NCBI GenBank assembly: GCA_024685775.1
Contig: JAIKVL010000002.1
Location: 1-63,142 of the forward strand
Source of the DNA: Clostridia bacterium
GTDB lineage: Bacteria > Bacillota > Clostridia > Christensenellales > CAG-1252
Direction of reading: 5' to 3'
Length of the DNA stretch: 63,142 nucleotides
Numbering within the stretch: position 1 is the first letter of the stretch; each line of letters starts with the position of its first letter. The notes under the pieces were generated by a model that saw only the letters and a program-made list of their open reading frames with translations, did no database searches and was not told the DNA's origin. A program made the translations under genes and the position numbers. Shown here in pieces: positions 43,564 through 52,443 of this stretch.

Positions 43564-45240
43564 ATGTTACGCAGCTTACGCATTAAAAACATCGCTTTGA
43601 TCGAACAATGTACGATCGAATTCGGCGAAAATCTGAACGTTTTAAGCGGAGAAACGGGCGCGGGTAAGTCGATCATTATCGACTCGCTTTCTTTTGCGCT
43701 CGGCGCGAGAGCGGATAAGACGCTGATTCGTCACGGAGAAAAGACGGCGGAGGTCGAAGCGGTCTTCGATCTCTCGGATTCTCCCGCGGCAAAAGCCGTT
43801 ATGGTCGGTTTTGGGCTCGAAGAAGAGGATCTCTTGATCGTTTTCCGTTCGATGACCGAAAATAAAAGCGAGATTCGCTTGAACGGAAGACTCGCGACGC
43901 TCTCGATGCTGAAAGAGGTCACACGTTTGCTCGTCGATATTTTAAGCCAACACGAGAATCAATCTCTTTTGTCCGTTTCGTCGCATATCGAGCTGTTGGA
44001 TAAATACGGAGAATCGAGTCTTTTGCGTTTAAAAAACACCGTCTCAGAACTGTTTGACAGCTATAAAGAAACCGAAAACGCGCTCGGATCGTTCGGAAGC
44101 GAGGCGGATCGCGCTCGAAAAATGGATATATTATCCTATCAAATCGACGAAATCGCGGCTGCGGAGTTAAAAGAAGGCGAGGAAGAAGAGCTTCTTGCCG
44201 AAAGAGAACGCTTCCGAAACTCGGAAAAGATCGTTTCCGCCGTCTCGACCGCGGCGTCCGCAATGAACGGTGACGACGCTTTCAGCGTTCAGTCCGCGAT
44301 CTCCGCGGCGATGAACGCGCTTCGTTCGGTCGTTTCTTATGATAAAACGCTCGAAGAAACCTACGATCGCTTGGATCAATCCTACGCCGAAATTAAAGAT
44401 CTTTCGGACGAATTATCGTCTTACGTCGATTCGTTCGATTTTGACGAGGCTACGGCGGCGTACGTCGAAAAAAGAGTGGATCAAATCCGTTCGTTAAAGA
44501 GGAAATACGGTTCTACCGTTTCCGAAATCCTCCGCGCGTACGACGAATTTTCAAAAGAATACGCCGTTTTGTCCGACGCGGACGGAGAAGTCGAGCGTTT
44601 GACGAAGAAAAAAGGCGAACTTTATGAAAAATTGATGCAAGCCTGCGCGGAACTATCCGAAAAAAGGAAGAAAACGGCAAAGGCGTTTTCCGCGGAGATC
44701 GAAAAGGAGCTTTCCGAACTCGGGATGAAAGGAAGCAAATTCGAAGTATCCTTCGCGTCCGGGGAAGCGTTTTTAACGGAAAACGGCTTTGACAAGGTTG
44801 AATTTTTGATTTCTCCGAATCCCGGGGAACCGCTTCGCGAACTTGCGAAGATCATATCCGGCGGCGAGATGTCGCGCTTTATGCTTGCGTTAAAAGTGAT
44901 CACCGCTCGTCTCGACGGGATCGGAACGCTCGTCTTCGATGAAGTGGACGCAGGCATCAGCGGGCATATCGGAGAGGTGGTTGCCGAAAAATTGGTTTTG
45001 GTCTCTCGCGTGAGACAGGTTTTGACGATCACGCATTTGCCGCAGGTCGCCGCAGTCAGCGATCGCCATTTTCTGATCGAAAAGAAGACGACGAACGGTA
45101 AGACCCTTTCGTCCGTTACGCCGCTCGAAGAAGAGGGCGTTTTGAAAGAGATCGAAAGATTGTCAGCGGGCGTCGGAGCCTACGGCGCATTGCACGCAAA
45201 AGAGCTTCGAGATCTTGCAAAACAGAAAAAAGCAAATTAA
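43564..45240 (+). CDS. recN: DNA repair protein RecN
   Basis: This 558-residue SMC-like ATPase acts in double-strand break repair. Walker A (GETGAGKSIIIDSL) is near residue 33, a long coiled-coil centre follows, and the C-terminal half carries the signature ISGGEMSRFMLALK and Walker B TLVFDEVDAGISG. ATG 43564 is 9 bases after argR. A terminator follows. No LexA box was identified. Confidence 0.96.
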   Translation: MLRSLRIKNIALIEQCTIEFGENLNVLSGETGAGKSIIIDSLSFALGARADKTLIRHGEKTAEVEAVFDLSDSPAAKAVMVGFGLEEEDLLIVFRSMTENKSEIRLNGRLATLSMLKEVTRLLVDILSQHENQSLLSVSSHIELLDKYGESSLLRLKNTVSELFDSYKETENALGSFGSEADRARKMDILSYQIDEIAAAELKEGEEEELLAERERFRNSEKIVSAVSTAASAMNGDDAFSVQSAISAAMNALRSVVSYDKTLEETYDRLDQSYAEIKDLSDELSSYVDSFDFDEATAAYVEKRVDQIRSLKRKYGSTVSEILRAYDEFSKEYAVLSDADGEVERLTKKKGELYEKLMQACAELSEKRKKTAKAFSAEIEKELSELGMKGSKFEVSFASGEAFLTENGFDKVEFLISPNPGEPLRELAKIISGGEMSRFMLALKVITARLDGIGTLVFDEVDAGISGHIGEVVAEKLVLVSRVRQVLTITHLPQVAAVSDRHFLIEKKTTNGKTLSSVTPLEEEGVLKEIERLSAGVGAYGALHAKELRDLAKQKKAN

Positions 45241-45254
45241 CGGTATCTTTATTC

Positions 45255-45278
45255 GGCAGGCATTTGCCTGCCTTTTTT
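45255..45278 (+). terminator. Terminator after recN
   Basis: GGCAGGC-ATTT-GCCTGCC followed by six T. Confidence 0.92.
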
Positions 45279-45306
45279 ATTATAAAATACTTTATATTTC
45301 GCTATA

Positions 45307-45335
45307 TTGTTATAAAAACCTCTCTAAATTATAAT
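45307..45335 (+). promoter_or_regulatory. Promoter-like sequence upstream of spoIVB
   Basis: TTGTTA (45307-45312), 17-base spacer, TATAAT (45330-45335). A leader of about 100 AT-rich bases follows, in which ATTTGCAGA occurs twice. SpoIVB is a forespore gene in Bacillus, so another sporulation promoter may lie in this leader; I could not identify one with confidence. Confidence 0.6.
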
Positions 45336-45441
45336 AGTTTAGACAAATTTTCATATCAATTTGCAGATTTTACCAATTACAAATTCGATGATACGCAAAT
45401 AGAAATCCCGTATTTGCAGACCATAAAACCGAGGTGGCAAA

Positions 45442-46458
45442 ATGAAGAACAAAGTCAGGTTGATCCTGTTTTCGGTCGTTATCGCCGTTTTATGTTTCAC
45501 TTTTACCGGGACGTTTGCGTTCGCGGAAGAGCGAGAAGTTTATCTCGGAGGAACGCCTCTCGGGATCGGACTTGCCGAACGAGGTCTTATCGTTACGGGG
45601 TTTGTCGATGTGATCACCGATGAGGGGACGGCTTGTCCCGCTCGCGGCAGCGAAATTTTGACGAACGACGTAATCGTTAAGCTGAACGGCAAAGAGATCG
45701 TCGGGGTAAGGGATTTTGCGTCCGCTTTGCAAGGTTCGGACGGAGTCGTGACTTTGACTGTAAAGAGGGGGGAGCGGGATTTCCTATTCTCGCTCGCTCC
45801 CGTCACCGATAGCGTAACGGGCTTAAAGAAACTCGGAATTACGGTGAAAACGGGAATTTCCGGGATCGGAACGCTGACGTTCGTTCTTCCGAACGGGCGT
45901 TTCGGCGCGCTCGGACACGGGATCGTGGATGCGGATACGGGAAAACCGTTTTTTACCGACCGAGGCTCCGTTTATTCTTGCAATATCAGCGGATTTCGAC
46001 CGGCGAACGGCGGGAAAGCGGGTGAGCTCATCGGTCGATTCGTAAATCGTTTGACCCCGATCGGACAAATCGATCTATGTAACGGATTCGGCGTTTACGG
46101 AGAAGCCGGGCAAGCGATGACGAAAGGTCTTTCCAAAGTCGTTTTGGGTTCGAAAAGATCGGTAAAGACAGGGAAAGCGCAGATTTATTCGACGATCTCG
46201 GGCGGAGAGCCGAAAATGTACGAGATCGAGATCGTTAAATTGCAAAATCAGAAAACACCGAAAGAAAAGAGTATGTTGATCCGCGTGACCGATCGCGATC
46301 TCCTATCCGAAACGGGCGGGATCTTGCAGGGAATGAGCGGAAGCCCGATCGTGCAAGACGGAAAATTGGTCGGCGCGGTTACGCACGTCCTTCTTTCGGA
46401 CGCGAAACTCGGTTACGGCTTATATATCGATTGGATGCTTCCGTTTGCCGTCGGCTGA
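45442..46458 (+). CDS. spoIVB: SpoIVB serine peptidase
   Basis: This 338-residue S55 family peptidase is secreted from the forespore and triggers processing of pro-sigma-K. It has an N-terminal signal/anchor helix (residues 5-28), a PDZ domain (about 40-115), and the catalytic region: His in FGALGHGIVD and the nucleophile Ser in GMSGSPIVQDGKLVGAVTHV. It is shorter than the Bacillus protein (about 425). RBS GAGGTGG precedes ATG 45442. Unlike most Firmicutes it is not followed by spo0A. Confidence 0.94.
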   Translation: MKNKVRLILFSVVIAVLCFTFTGTFAFAEEREVYLGGTPLGIGLAERGLIVTGFVDVITDEGTACPARGSEILTNDVIVKLNGKEIVGVRDFASALQGSDGVVTLTVKRGERDFLFSLAPVTDSVTGLKKLGITVKTGISGIGTLTFVLPNGRFGALGHGIVDADTGKPFFTDRGSVYSCNISGFRPANGGKAGELIGRFVNRLTPIGQIDLCNGFGVYGEAGQAMTKGLSKVVLGSKRSVKTGKAQIYSTISGGEPKMYEIEIVKLQNQKTPKEKSMLIRVTDRDLLSETGGILQGMSGSPIVQDGKLVGAVTHVLLSDAKLGYGLYIDWMLPFAVG

Positions 46459-46509
46459 TCGTCCGTCGTAAATCGTTCTGGATCTCGGCGGGGCGGCATA
46501 GAATGAATT

Positions 46510-47124
46510 ATGCCGCATATTTGTTCCGCAAAGCCGTTTCTTTTGTTGAACGACTTAAAAAACTGCGTAAAGAAGAATTCGAAACTCATTGCATTGTCCT
46601 TTGTTTTAGCGTTCGCAGGCGCCGCGCTCGGCGCGCTCATCGCCTGTAAAATCGGAGAAAAGGCGGCTCCTTACTCGGTTTTCGCTCGCTTATTCAAACT
46701 TTCTTACGCCCCGTTTTCTTTCGTCTTTTCCTATCTTTTGCGGTTTTTTCTGTATCTTTTGATCGCTTCTTTCGGTTTTTTCCTTCCGTTTTCGGCGTTT
46801 TATCCTTCGATCGCGCTCGTTCTTTACGGAAGATTCGTCGCTCGAAACGTCGCTACGGCGTTTTTGACCGATTCGATCGGATGTTCCGTCCTTTCTCTCA
46901 TCTTCGTCGAATTGCCTCTGTTTCTTCTCGGCGTAAGTCTTTTTGCTTTTACGTTCGTTAAGATATCCGAGCGGAAGATGTGCCGCGGGATTGCGCTGAA
47001 CGCCAAGACTTTAACCGAGATTTTACCGTATTTATTGGAATGTTTGACTCTATATTTTATCGCGTTGTTCTTGATTTTCGTCGTGATTTGCGGCGCTACG
47101 TATCTTTGGGTCGTCGTTTTGTGA
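46510..47124 (+). CDS. Polytopic membrane protein, possibly SpoIIM-like
   Basis: This 204-residue protein has about five or six membrane helices (first near 27-46, AGAALGALIAC; others spread to the C-terminus). The layout (short cytoplasmic N-terminus, helix with small residues, then alternating helices) and position upstream of a dacF-like gene resemble SpoIIM (DUF95), which helps septal peptidoglycan removal in engulfment. No diagnostic motif is clear, so the assignment is tentative. ATG 46510 has only a weak ribosome binding site (GGGGCGG further upstream). Confidence 0.6.
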   Translation: MPHICSAKPFLLLNDLKNCVKKNSKLIALSFVLAFAGAALGALIACKIGEKAAPYSVFARLFKLSYAPFSFVFSYLLRFFLYLLIASFGFFLPFSAFYPSIALVLYGRFVARNVATAFLTDSIGCSVLSLIFVELPLFLLGVSLFAFTFVKISERKMCRGIALNAKTLTEILPYLLECLTLYFIALFLIFVVICGATYLWVVVL

Positions 47125-47166
47125 TAATTTTTCTCCGAGATCGCATACTAAGCGCGAGGTGAAAAT

Positions 47167-48315
47167 ATGAAAAAGATTGTTTGGATTGCGATATTTGCGG
47201 TATTTGCGTTTTTCGCGCTCGCCGTTCCCGTCAAAGGGGCGCGGGCGGATTCCGTTTCTCCCGTAAAAGCGAGAAGCGCTTATTTGATGGATAAGCGAAC
47301 GGGCGAAACTTTATACGGGCAGAGGGAAAACGACGAATTCCCGATCGCGAGTATGGTGAAGATCATGACCGCGGTTTTAACTTTCGAAGAGATCGAAAAG
47401 GGCTCTCTTCGCTTTGACGAGTCGATCACGATCAGCGACGCCGCGGCCGGGATGGGCGGTTCTCAAATGTTTCTCGATCGAGGTTTATCCTATCCCGTGA
47501 CCGATCTTTTGAAAGGTGTGATCGTCGTTTCCGCGAACGACGCTTGCGTCGCTCTTGCCGAGAGGATCAGCGGCAGTGAAGAAAGTTTCGTCGAAAAAAT
47601 GAACGAAAAAGCAAAAGAACTCGGTATGACGCGCACGGTTTTCGTGAACGCGACGGGACTTCCGAAAGAGGGCGGGCATTCGACGGCGCACGACGTTGCT
47701 TTGATGCTTCGCGCTCTGACGTCTCACGAACGGTATTACGATTACAGCAAGATCTGGCTCGAAGAGTACAAACATCCCGACGGCAGGATCACGACGCTGA
47801 CGAACACCAATAAATTCGTTCGGTTTTACGATGAATGCGACGGAGGAAAGACCGGGTTTACGAGCGAAGCGAAGTTTTGCTTGGCGGCGAGCGCGACGAG
47901 AGGGGACACGAAACTTATATCCGTCGTGATCGGCGCGGACGATTCCAAGACGAGATTCTCGGAAAGCAAACGGCTCCTTTGTTACGGATTCTCGAATTAC
48001 AAAACGGAGATCGTCCTGAAAAAAGGGGAAGCCACGTTTTACGCGCCGTTGTCACGAGGCGCGAAGAATGCCGCCGCCTGCGGCGTCCTCGAAGATCTGT
48101 CCGTCTTGCTGAAAACGGGTGAAAAATCCGATAATATCGATATAAAAGCGGAGTTTCTCCCGCTTCGCGCGCCGATCGAGATCGGGCAAACGGTCGGATC
48201 GTGCGTCTTGACGGCGAACGGGAAAACGGTAACCGTTCCGATCGTCGCTTTGGAAAAGGTCGGGAAGGCGACCATAGGAGACAGTTATCAAAAGATCCTC
48301 GGAGAGTGGGCGTAA
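47167..48315 (+). CDS. dacF: D-alanyl-D-alanine carboxypeptidase (DacF-like, S11)
   Basis: This 382-residue penicillin-binding protein trims D-Ala from peptidoglycan stem peptides. A signal peptide (residues 1-28) is followed by the active-site motifs SxxK (Ser62-Met-Val-Lys65), SAN near residue 124 and KTGFTSEA near residue 230, and a C-terminal PBP5-type beta domain. RBS GAGGTG precedes ATG 47167. Context with sporulation genes supports a DacF-type role in spore cortex formation. Confidence 0.9.
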   Translation: MKKIVWIAIFAVFAFFALAVPVKGARADSVSPVKARSAYLMDKRTGETLYGQRENDEFPIASMVKIMTAVLTFEEIEKGSLRFDESITISDAAAGMGGSQMFLDRGLSYPVTDLLKGVIVVSANDACVALAERISGSEESFVEKMNEKAKELGMTRTVFVNATGLPKEGGHSTAHDVALMLRALTSHERYYDYSKIWLEEYKHPDGRITTLTNTNKFVRFYDECDGGKTGFTSEAKFCLAASATRGDTKLISVVIGADDSKTRFSESKRLLCYGFSNYKTEIVLKKGEATFYAPLSRGAKNAAACGVLEDLSVLLKTGEKSDNIDIKAEFLPLRAPIEIGQTVGSCVLTANGKTVTVPIVALEKVGKATIGDSYQKILGEWA

Positions 48316-48330
48316 CTGAGAAAAGAAACG

Positions 48331-48366
48331 GAAAACGGGAGTGAACGAACTCTCGTTTTCTTTTTC
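48331..48366 (+). terminator. Terminator after dacF
   Basis: GAAAACGGGAGT, six-base loop, ACTCTCGTTTTC (one wobble) followed by five T. Confidence 0.85.
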
Positions 48367-48380
48367 GCCGCCGCAAATCC

Positions 48381-48409
48381 TTGACTATTTTATTTTTTGC
48401 AAATATACT
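48381..48409 (+). promoter_or_regulatory. Promoter of the M50 protease-scpA-scpB operon
   Basis: TTGACT (48381-48386), 17-base spacer, TATACT (48404-48409). The start ATG 48425 is 15 bases after the -10 box, so the leader would be about 9 bases with no clear Shine-Dalgarno sequence. Confidence 0.8.
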
Positions 48410-48424
48410 TATTTTAGGTAGATT

Positions 48425-49150
48425 ATGATCACAAACATTCTTTTCAGTTCAATTTACGACACGGCGCAAAAGATCTTGCTTTTGTGCGCGTTCGTTTTCA
48501 GCGCGCTTCTCGCAATCTCCGTTCACGAGACTTCGCACGGTTTCGCCGCGTACAAAATGGGGGATATGACCGCGAAGATCCAAGGACGGTTGACGTTGAA
48601 TCCCGTGGCGCATTTCGACCCGTTCGGCTTTTTAATGTTTATTCTCGTAGGGATCGGTTTCGCAAAACCCGTTCCGATCAATCCGTACAACTTCAAAAAT
48701 CTCCGAAAAGGGCTGTTTTGGGTCTCGATCGCAGGCGTTTTGTCCAACCTCGCGCAAGCGTTGATCGCGTTCGGAATGCTCGTCGGGTTCGGATATTTGT
48801 ATTTTACGGCGGTCAGCGCGGTTAGAGCCGTTAAACTCTTGCTGTTTTTCTTTTTGTACTTTTCGTTATACGCGATGCTTATCAACGTCGCTTTGATCGC
48901 GTTCAACCTTCTTCCGATCTATCCGCTGGACGGGTTTCACGTCGTCGAGTCCTTGACTCCTTATAATAACGGGTACGTCCGCTTTATGCGTCGCTACGGG
49001 CAATACATTTTGATCGGTATCGTTGCGATCGGTTTTCTTTGCGAAAGGCTCGGATTCCCGCAAGGCGACGTCTTCGGGATGTATCTTTCTTGGATCCAAA
49101 ACGGGATCCTCGATCTTTTCTATAAAATAATCGGAGGTTTGCTTGGCTGA
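48425..49150 (+). CDS. Site-2 protease family metalloprotease (M50, YwhC-like)
   Basis: This 241-residue membrane metalloprotease has about five membrane helices. The zinc-binding HETSH (His34 to His38) lies in the first conserved helix, and NLLPIYPLDGFHVVE holds the third ligand Asp. It lacks CBS and PDZ domains, so it fits the YwhC type rather than SpoIVFB or RseP. Substrate unknown. Its stop shares bases with the scpA start (TGATG), a common arrangement in Firmicutes. Confidence 0.9.
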   Translation: MITNILFSSIYDTAQKILLLCAFVFSALLAISVHETSHGFAAYKMGDMTAKIQGRLTLNPVAHFDPFGFLMFILVGIGFAKPVPINPYNFKNLRKGLFWVSIAGVLSNLAQALIAFGMLVGFGYLYFTAVSAVRAVKLLLFFFLYFSLYAMLINVALIAFNLLPIYPLDGFHVVESLTPYNNGYVRFMRRYGQYILIGIVAIGFLCERLGFPQGDVFGMYLSWIQNGILDLFYKIIGGLLG

Positions 49151-49941
49151 TGGAAGATTTTTTCGCCGACAGTAAAGAAACTTTCCAATTCAAGTTGGAT
49201 GATTTCGAAGGTCCTCTCGATCTTTTGTTACATATGCTCAAAGAAGCGAAGATCGAGATCAAAAACATCTTCGTTTCCAATATTACGGGGCAGTATTTGA
49301 AATACGTCGAGCAAATGCGCGAGCTTGATCTTGAAAAGGCGAGCAACTTCGCGGGAATGGCGGCGACGCTTCTCGACATTAAACTCCGCAGCGTCCTTCC
49401 GAGGACGGAAGAAGAGGACGTCGTCCTCGAAGAGGACAAAAACTCGATCATTCTTCTTTTGGAAGAGTACGATTTGATCAAGGAAACCGCCGGAAAGCTC
49501 AAAATCACCGAAACGACCAATCGCTTTTTCCGCGAACCCGAGTTCGACGAAAAGGATTGCCGTATTCTTTTAAAGAATTTCAAACTGAATAATTTACTCG
49601 ACGCGTTCGCGAAGATCATGCATAAAGCGGAGACCAAAGCGACCGTCGTTCAGCCGCGCGTCATCGTCAAAGACAGGTTTACCGTCGGGGAAAAGACGAA
49701 ATCGCTTGCCGCCGCCTTGATCGAAAGACGCGAATTGACGTTCTTTTCGCTGTTTGACGACGACTACACGGACAGCGAAAAAATCAACACGTTTCTCGCG
49801 CTTCTCGAACTTTTGAAGAAGCAATTCGCCGAAGCGACGCAAGATAAGCCTTTCGAAGATATTAAAATAACGATCCGCGCCGGGGCTGAAAATCTTTCCT
49901 ACGAGGGGGTATTCGATGAACAACCTGATGAGTACAATTGA
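49150..49941 (+). CDS. scpA: Segregation and condensation protein A
   Basis: This 263-residue kleisin bridges the SMC heads in the bacterial condensin complex. The N-terminal FQFKLDDFEGPLDLLLHMLK and DLEKASNFAGMAATLLDIKL segments are hallmark sequences, followed by an acidic linker and a C-terminal winged helix (LALLELLKKQFAEATQDKPF). It overlaps scpB by 26 bases. The smc gene is not in the window. Confidence 0.96.
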   Translation: MEDFFADSKETFQFKLDDFEGPLDLLLHMLKEAKIEIKNIFVSNITGQYLKYVEQMRELDLEKASNFAGMAATLLDIKLRSVLPRTEEEDVVLEEDKNSIILLLEEYDLIKETAGKLKITETTNRFFREPEFDEKDCRILLKNFKLNNLLDAFAKIMHKAETKATVVQPRVIVKDRFTVGEKTKSLAAALIERRELTFFSLFDDDYTDSEKINTFLALLELLKKQFAEATQDKPFEDIKITIRAGAENLSYEGVFDEQPDEYN

Positions 49942-50611
49942 GGCGATCGTTTTCGCTTCGGGTAAAGGAATTACCAAAGCCGAGATTTTGGAAAAGCTCG
50001 ACGTGACGAAAAAGCGTTTGGACGCGATCGTCGAAGATCTGAAAGAAAAATACGCGCCGGAAAAGGGCGGTATCGTCTTCATACAGAATAACGACACGCT
50101 TCGTTTCGTCACCGCGCCGGACGTCGGCGAGACGGTGGCGGAAGTCTTGAAGCCCTTAAAAGAGCGCGAACTCAGCCGTTCGCTTCTCGAAGTTATGGCG
50201 ATCGTCGCTTACAAACAACCCGTAACGAGACTTGAAATCGACGATATCCGTTCCGCGTCTTCCGATTACGCGATCTCGATGCTTTTGAAGGCGAATTTGA
50301 TCGCAGTCGTCGGCAGGAAAGACGCGATCGGTCGCCCGCTTTTATACGGCACGACCGAAGATTTCCTCGTAAAATTTCAGTTGAAAGACCTTTCCGAATT
50401 GCCTTCCGTCAAAGAAGTGCAGGAGAGGATCAAGGTTTTGGACGAAGGTTTGCAAAAGTCTCTCGAACTCTTCCCGGAGAAAGCCGTTAACGAAGTCGAC
50501 GCGCCGATGCTTGCGGTCGGAGAGGAGATCAAATTCGAAAAGCCCTCGGAAGAGGAGGTCGAAGTCGACCTTTCGGGCGTCGAAATCGAAGTAGCAGCCG
50601 ATCAAGAATAA
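49916..50611 (+). CDS. scpB: Segregation and condensation protein B
   Basis: This 231-residue protein has two winged-helix domains (AIVFASGKGITKAEILEKL, then LEVMAIVAYKQPVTRLEIDD and LLYGTTEDFLVKFQLKDLSE LPS-type end). It dimerises and binds ScpA. An acidic tail of about 45 residues follows. ATG 49916 lies inside scpA with GAGGGGG upstream. A terminator follows. Confidence 0.96.
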   Translation: MNNLMSTIEAIVFASGKGITKAEILEKLDVTKKRLDAIVEDLKEKYAPEKGGIVFIQNNDTLRFVTAPDVGETVAEVLKPLKERELSRSLLEVMAIVAYKQPVTRLEIDDIRSASSDYAISMLLKANLIAVVGRKDAIGRPLLYGTTEDFLVKFQLKDLSELPSVKEVQERIKVLDEGLQKSLELFPEKAVNEVDAPMLAVGEEIKFEKPSEEEVEVDLSGVEIEVAADQE

Positions 50612-50634
50612 CCGCAAAATCAACCGTTATAATG

Positions 50635-50670
50635 AATTCTTCCGTTCGGATAGATCGGGAGAATTTTTTT
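50635..50670 (+). terminator. Terminator after scpB
   Basis: AATTCTTCCG, 11-base loop, CGGGAGAATT (one wobble) with T-run. Its T-run runs straight into the next -10 box. Confidence 0.75.
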
Positions 50671-50680
50671 ATACTATAAT
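50670..50680 (+). promoter_or_regulatory. -10 region fused to the scpB terminator
   Basis: Overlapping TATACT (50670-50675) and TATAAT (50675-50680) directly follow the terminator T-run and end 6 or 1 bases before GTG 50682. No good -35 box was found. Confidence 0.5.
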
Positions 50681-50681
50681 C

Positions 50682-51239
50682 GTGACGGCACTTTTTACGA
50701 TCGTTCTTACGCTTTTGATCCTCCTTGCGCCCTTTGTTTTTCGGGTGGACGGAGACTTTTGCCTTCAAAAGAAGACGGCGTTCGTCGCCGTTCGTTTCTT
50801 TCGCGTTCGCGTTTTTTCGTTGCTCCTGTATTTTTCCGACGATGGAGTCTATTATTCGATTTACGGGAAAAAGGGGAAAAAGTTCGGTAGTGAGCGCAGA
50901 AAAAAGAAAAAGAAGACGATCAAACTCCCGTTTTCGCTTGATTCGATTCGATTTGCGGATATTTCGGTAAAAATTTATCTCGGCGGAGATGCGGAAACCC
51001 TCGCTTATTCCTGCGGCGCGGCGGCGACCCTTACGGGCGAAATCTTGGATTTTCTCGAAAAACGAAAGCTCTTGGATAAAGGGAAGATCCTCGTTCTCCC
51101 GTGTTTTTCGTCGAATCAAACGACGGTAAACTTTTCCATTTGTTTTTTTACTTCAATCGTCAAACTCTTGTCGTCGATCGTCCATACTAACGACGGAGAA
51201 AACTATGCAAAACGACGTTATAGGAAATATCATGGATAA
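50682..51239 (+). CDS. DUF2953 family protein (YtfI-like)
   Basis: This 185-residue protein has an N-terminal membrane helix (residues 2-20) and a basic linker (GSERRKKKKKTIKLP). DUF2953 proteins are commonly encoded next to ytfJ in spore formers, and that arrangement is present here; biochemical function is unknown. The start is GTG 50682, immediately downstream of a -10 box without a Shine-Dalgarno sequence, so the exact start is uncertain. The 3' end overlaps the GerW-type gene by 35 bases. Confidence 0.72.
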   Translation: MTALFTIVLTLLILLAPFVFRVDGDFCLQKKTAFVAVRFFRVRVFSLLLYFSDDGVYYSIYGKKGKKFGSERRKKKKKTIKLPFSLDSIRFADISVKIYLGGDAETLAYSCGAAATLTGEILDFLEKRKLLDKGKILVLPCFSSNQTTVNFSICFFTSIVKLLSSIVHTNDGENYAKRRYRKYHG

Positions 51240-51570
51240 AACGCTGGATAACCTGAAAAGCCTTGCGGACGGCGAAACCGTGATCGGGAAGACGATCTAC
51301 GCGCCGGACGGGACGATGGTTTTACCCGTTTCGAAAGTCACGATCGGAATGGTTTCGGGCGGCGGAGAATACGGATTGCAGAAATTCAACGGCGATTTTT
51401 CGGGTGCCGGCGCGGGAGGCGCAGGCGCTTCGATCACGCCGATCGGCTTTTTGCTTCTCGGCAAAAACGCAAACGCTTTTATCAAAGCGGATTCCGGAGA
51501 GGAGGGAAACAAATGGATCGCGGTGGCAAGTTCGGTCGCCAAACTGTTTTCAAAGAAAAAAGATTCTTGA
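51205..51570 (+). CDS. ytfJ: GerW family sporulation protein (YtfJ)
   Basis: This 121-residue protein has the GerW/YtfJ pattern: LDNLKSLADGETVIGKTIYA, PVSKVTIGMVSGGGEYG, a Gly/Ala-rich loop (GAGAGGAGASITPIGFLLL) and IKADSG. YtfJ is a spore protein expressed in the forespore and affects germination in Bacillus. RBS CGGAGAAA precedes ATG 51205. It overlaps both neighbours (35 and 58 bases), suggesting tightly coupled expression. Confidence 0.92.
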   Translation: MQNDVIGNIMDKTLDNLKSLADGETVIGKTIYAPDGTMVLPVSKVTIGMVSGGGEYGLQKFNGDFSGAGAGGAGASITPIGFLLLGKNANAFIKADSGEEGNKWIAVASSVAKLFSKKKDS

Positions 51571-52400
51571 TCGCGCTCGTTTGCTTGATCGTCCTCGGGT
51601 GGATCGCGTCCTTTTTCGGCGTCGCGGAGGTTGCGAAAGGGTATAACCGATCGTCCGCGATTCTTTTGATGAATGCGGATACGGGCGAGATCCTTTATTC
51701 GGAGAATCCGGACGTTTCGATGGAGATCGCTTCCACGACGAAGATCTTGACCGCGCTTTGCGTGATCGAAAACAACGACGTTTTTTCTTTATGCGAGATC
51801 CCGAGTATTTCGGTCGGTATCGAAGGTTCGTCGATCTATTTACGAAAAGGAGAGAAATGGCGAATTCTCGATCTGTTATACGGATTGATGCTTCGCAGCG
51901 GAAACGACGCGGCAAGCGCGCTTGCGATCCTGACTTCGGGAAGCGAAGAAAAGTTCGCGGCGCTTATGAATGAGACGGCAAAGAAGATCGGCGCTTCGAA
52001 AAGCAATTTCACCAACCCGCACGGACTGCACGACGCGAAACATTATTCGACGGCGCGCGATATGGCTCTCATCACGGCTTACGCCTTAAAATGCCCGATT
52101 TTTGCGGCGATCTGCAAAACCAAGACGCACTCGTATTCTTTTGAAAAAGAAAGCGGAGAGCGCGCCAAAGGCGTTTTTTATAACAAAAACAAGTTGCTGT
52201 ACGCCTACGAACCCGCGACGGGAGTGAAAACCGGTTACACGAAACATTCCGGCAGGTGCCTCGTCTCTTCCGCGTCGAAAGGCGGCGTAAACCTCGTTTG
52301 CGTCGTTCTGAACGTCTACGACACCTACGGCGTATCAAAGTCTCTGTTTGAAAAGCATTTTGCGATCCCGCCGAAAGAAGACACTTCCGAAAACGCTTGA
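51513..52400 (+). CDS. dacB: D-alanyl-D-alanine carboxypeptidase (DacB-like, S11)
   Basis: This 295-residue S11 peptidase has an N-terminal anchor helix (residues 18-36) and motifs SxxK (Ser74-Thr-Thr-Lys77), SGN near residue 127 and KTGYT near residue 229. The C-terminal PBP5-type domain is absent, making it shorter than DacF. The neighbourhood scpAB-ytfIJ-dacB-rluB resembles Bacillus, where dacB sets spore cortex cross-linking. ATG 51513 follows GGAGGG by 7 bases and lies 58 bases inside ytfJ. Confidence 0.9.
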   Translation: MDRGGKFGRQTVFKEKRFLIALVCLIVLGWIASFFGVAEVAKGYNRSSAILLMNADTGEILYSENPDVSMEIASTTKILTALCVIENNDVFSLCEIPSISVGIEGSSIYLRKGEKWRILDLLYGLMLRSGNDAASALAILTSGSEEKFAALMNETAKKIGASKSNFTNPHGLHDAKHYSTARDMALITAYALKCPIFAAICKTKTHSYSFEKESGERAKGVFYNKNKLLYAYEPATGVKTGYTKHSGRCLVSSASKGGVNLVCVVLNVYDTYGVSKSLFEKHFAIPPKEDTSENA

Positions 52401-52425
52401 TAAATCCCCGCGAATAGAGTATGAT
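52397..52425 (+). promoter_or_regulatory. Promoter of rluB
   Basis: TTGATA (52397-52402), 17-base spacer, TATGAT (52420-52425). The leader before ATG 52444 would be only about 12 bases, containing GGGAGA. Confidence 0.75.
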
Positions 52426-52443
52426 TTTCTATGGGAGAAAACT

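Noticed and set aside
45336-45441. Riboswitch or sigma-G promoter in the spoIVB leader
   Set aside because: Only loose AT-rich matches and a repeated ATTTGCAGA were found; nothing met a consensus.
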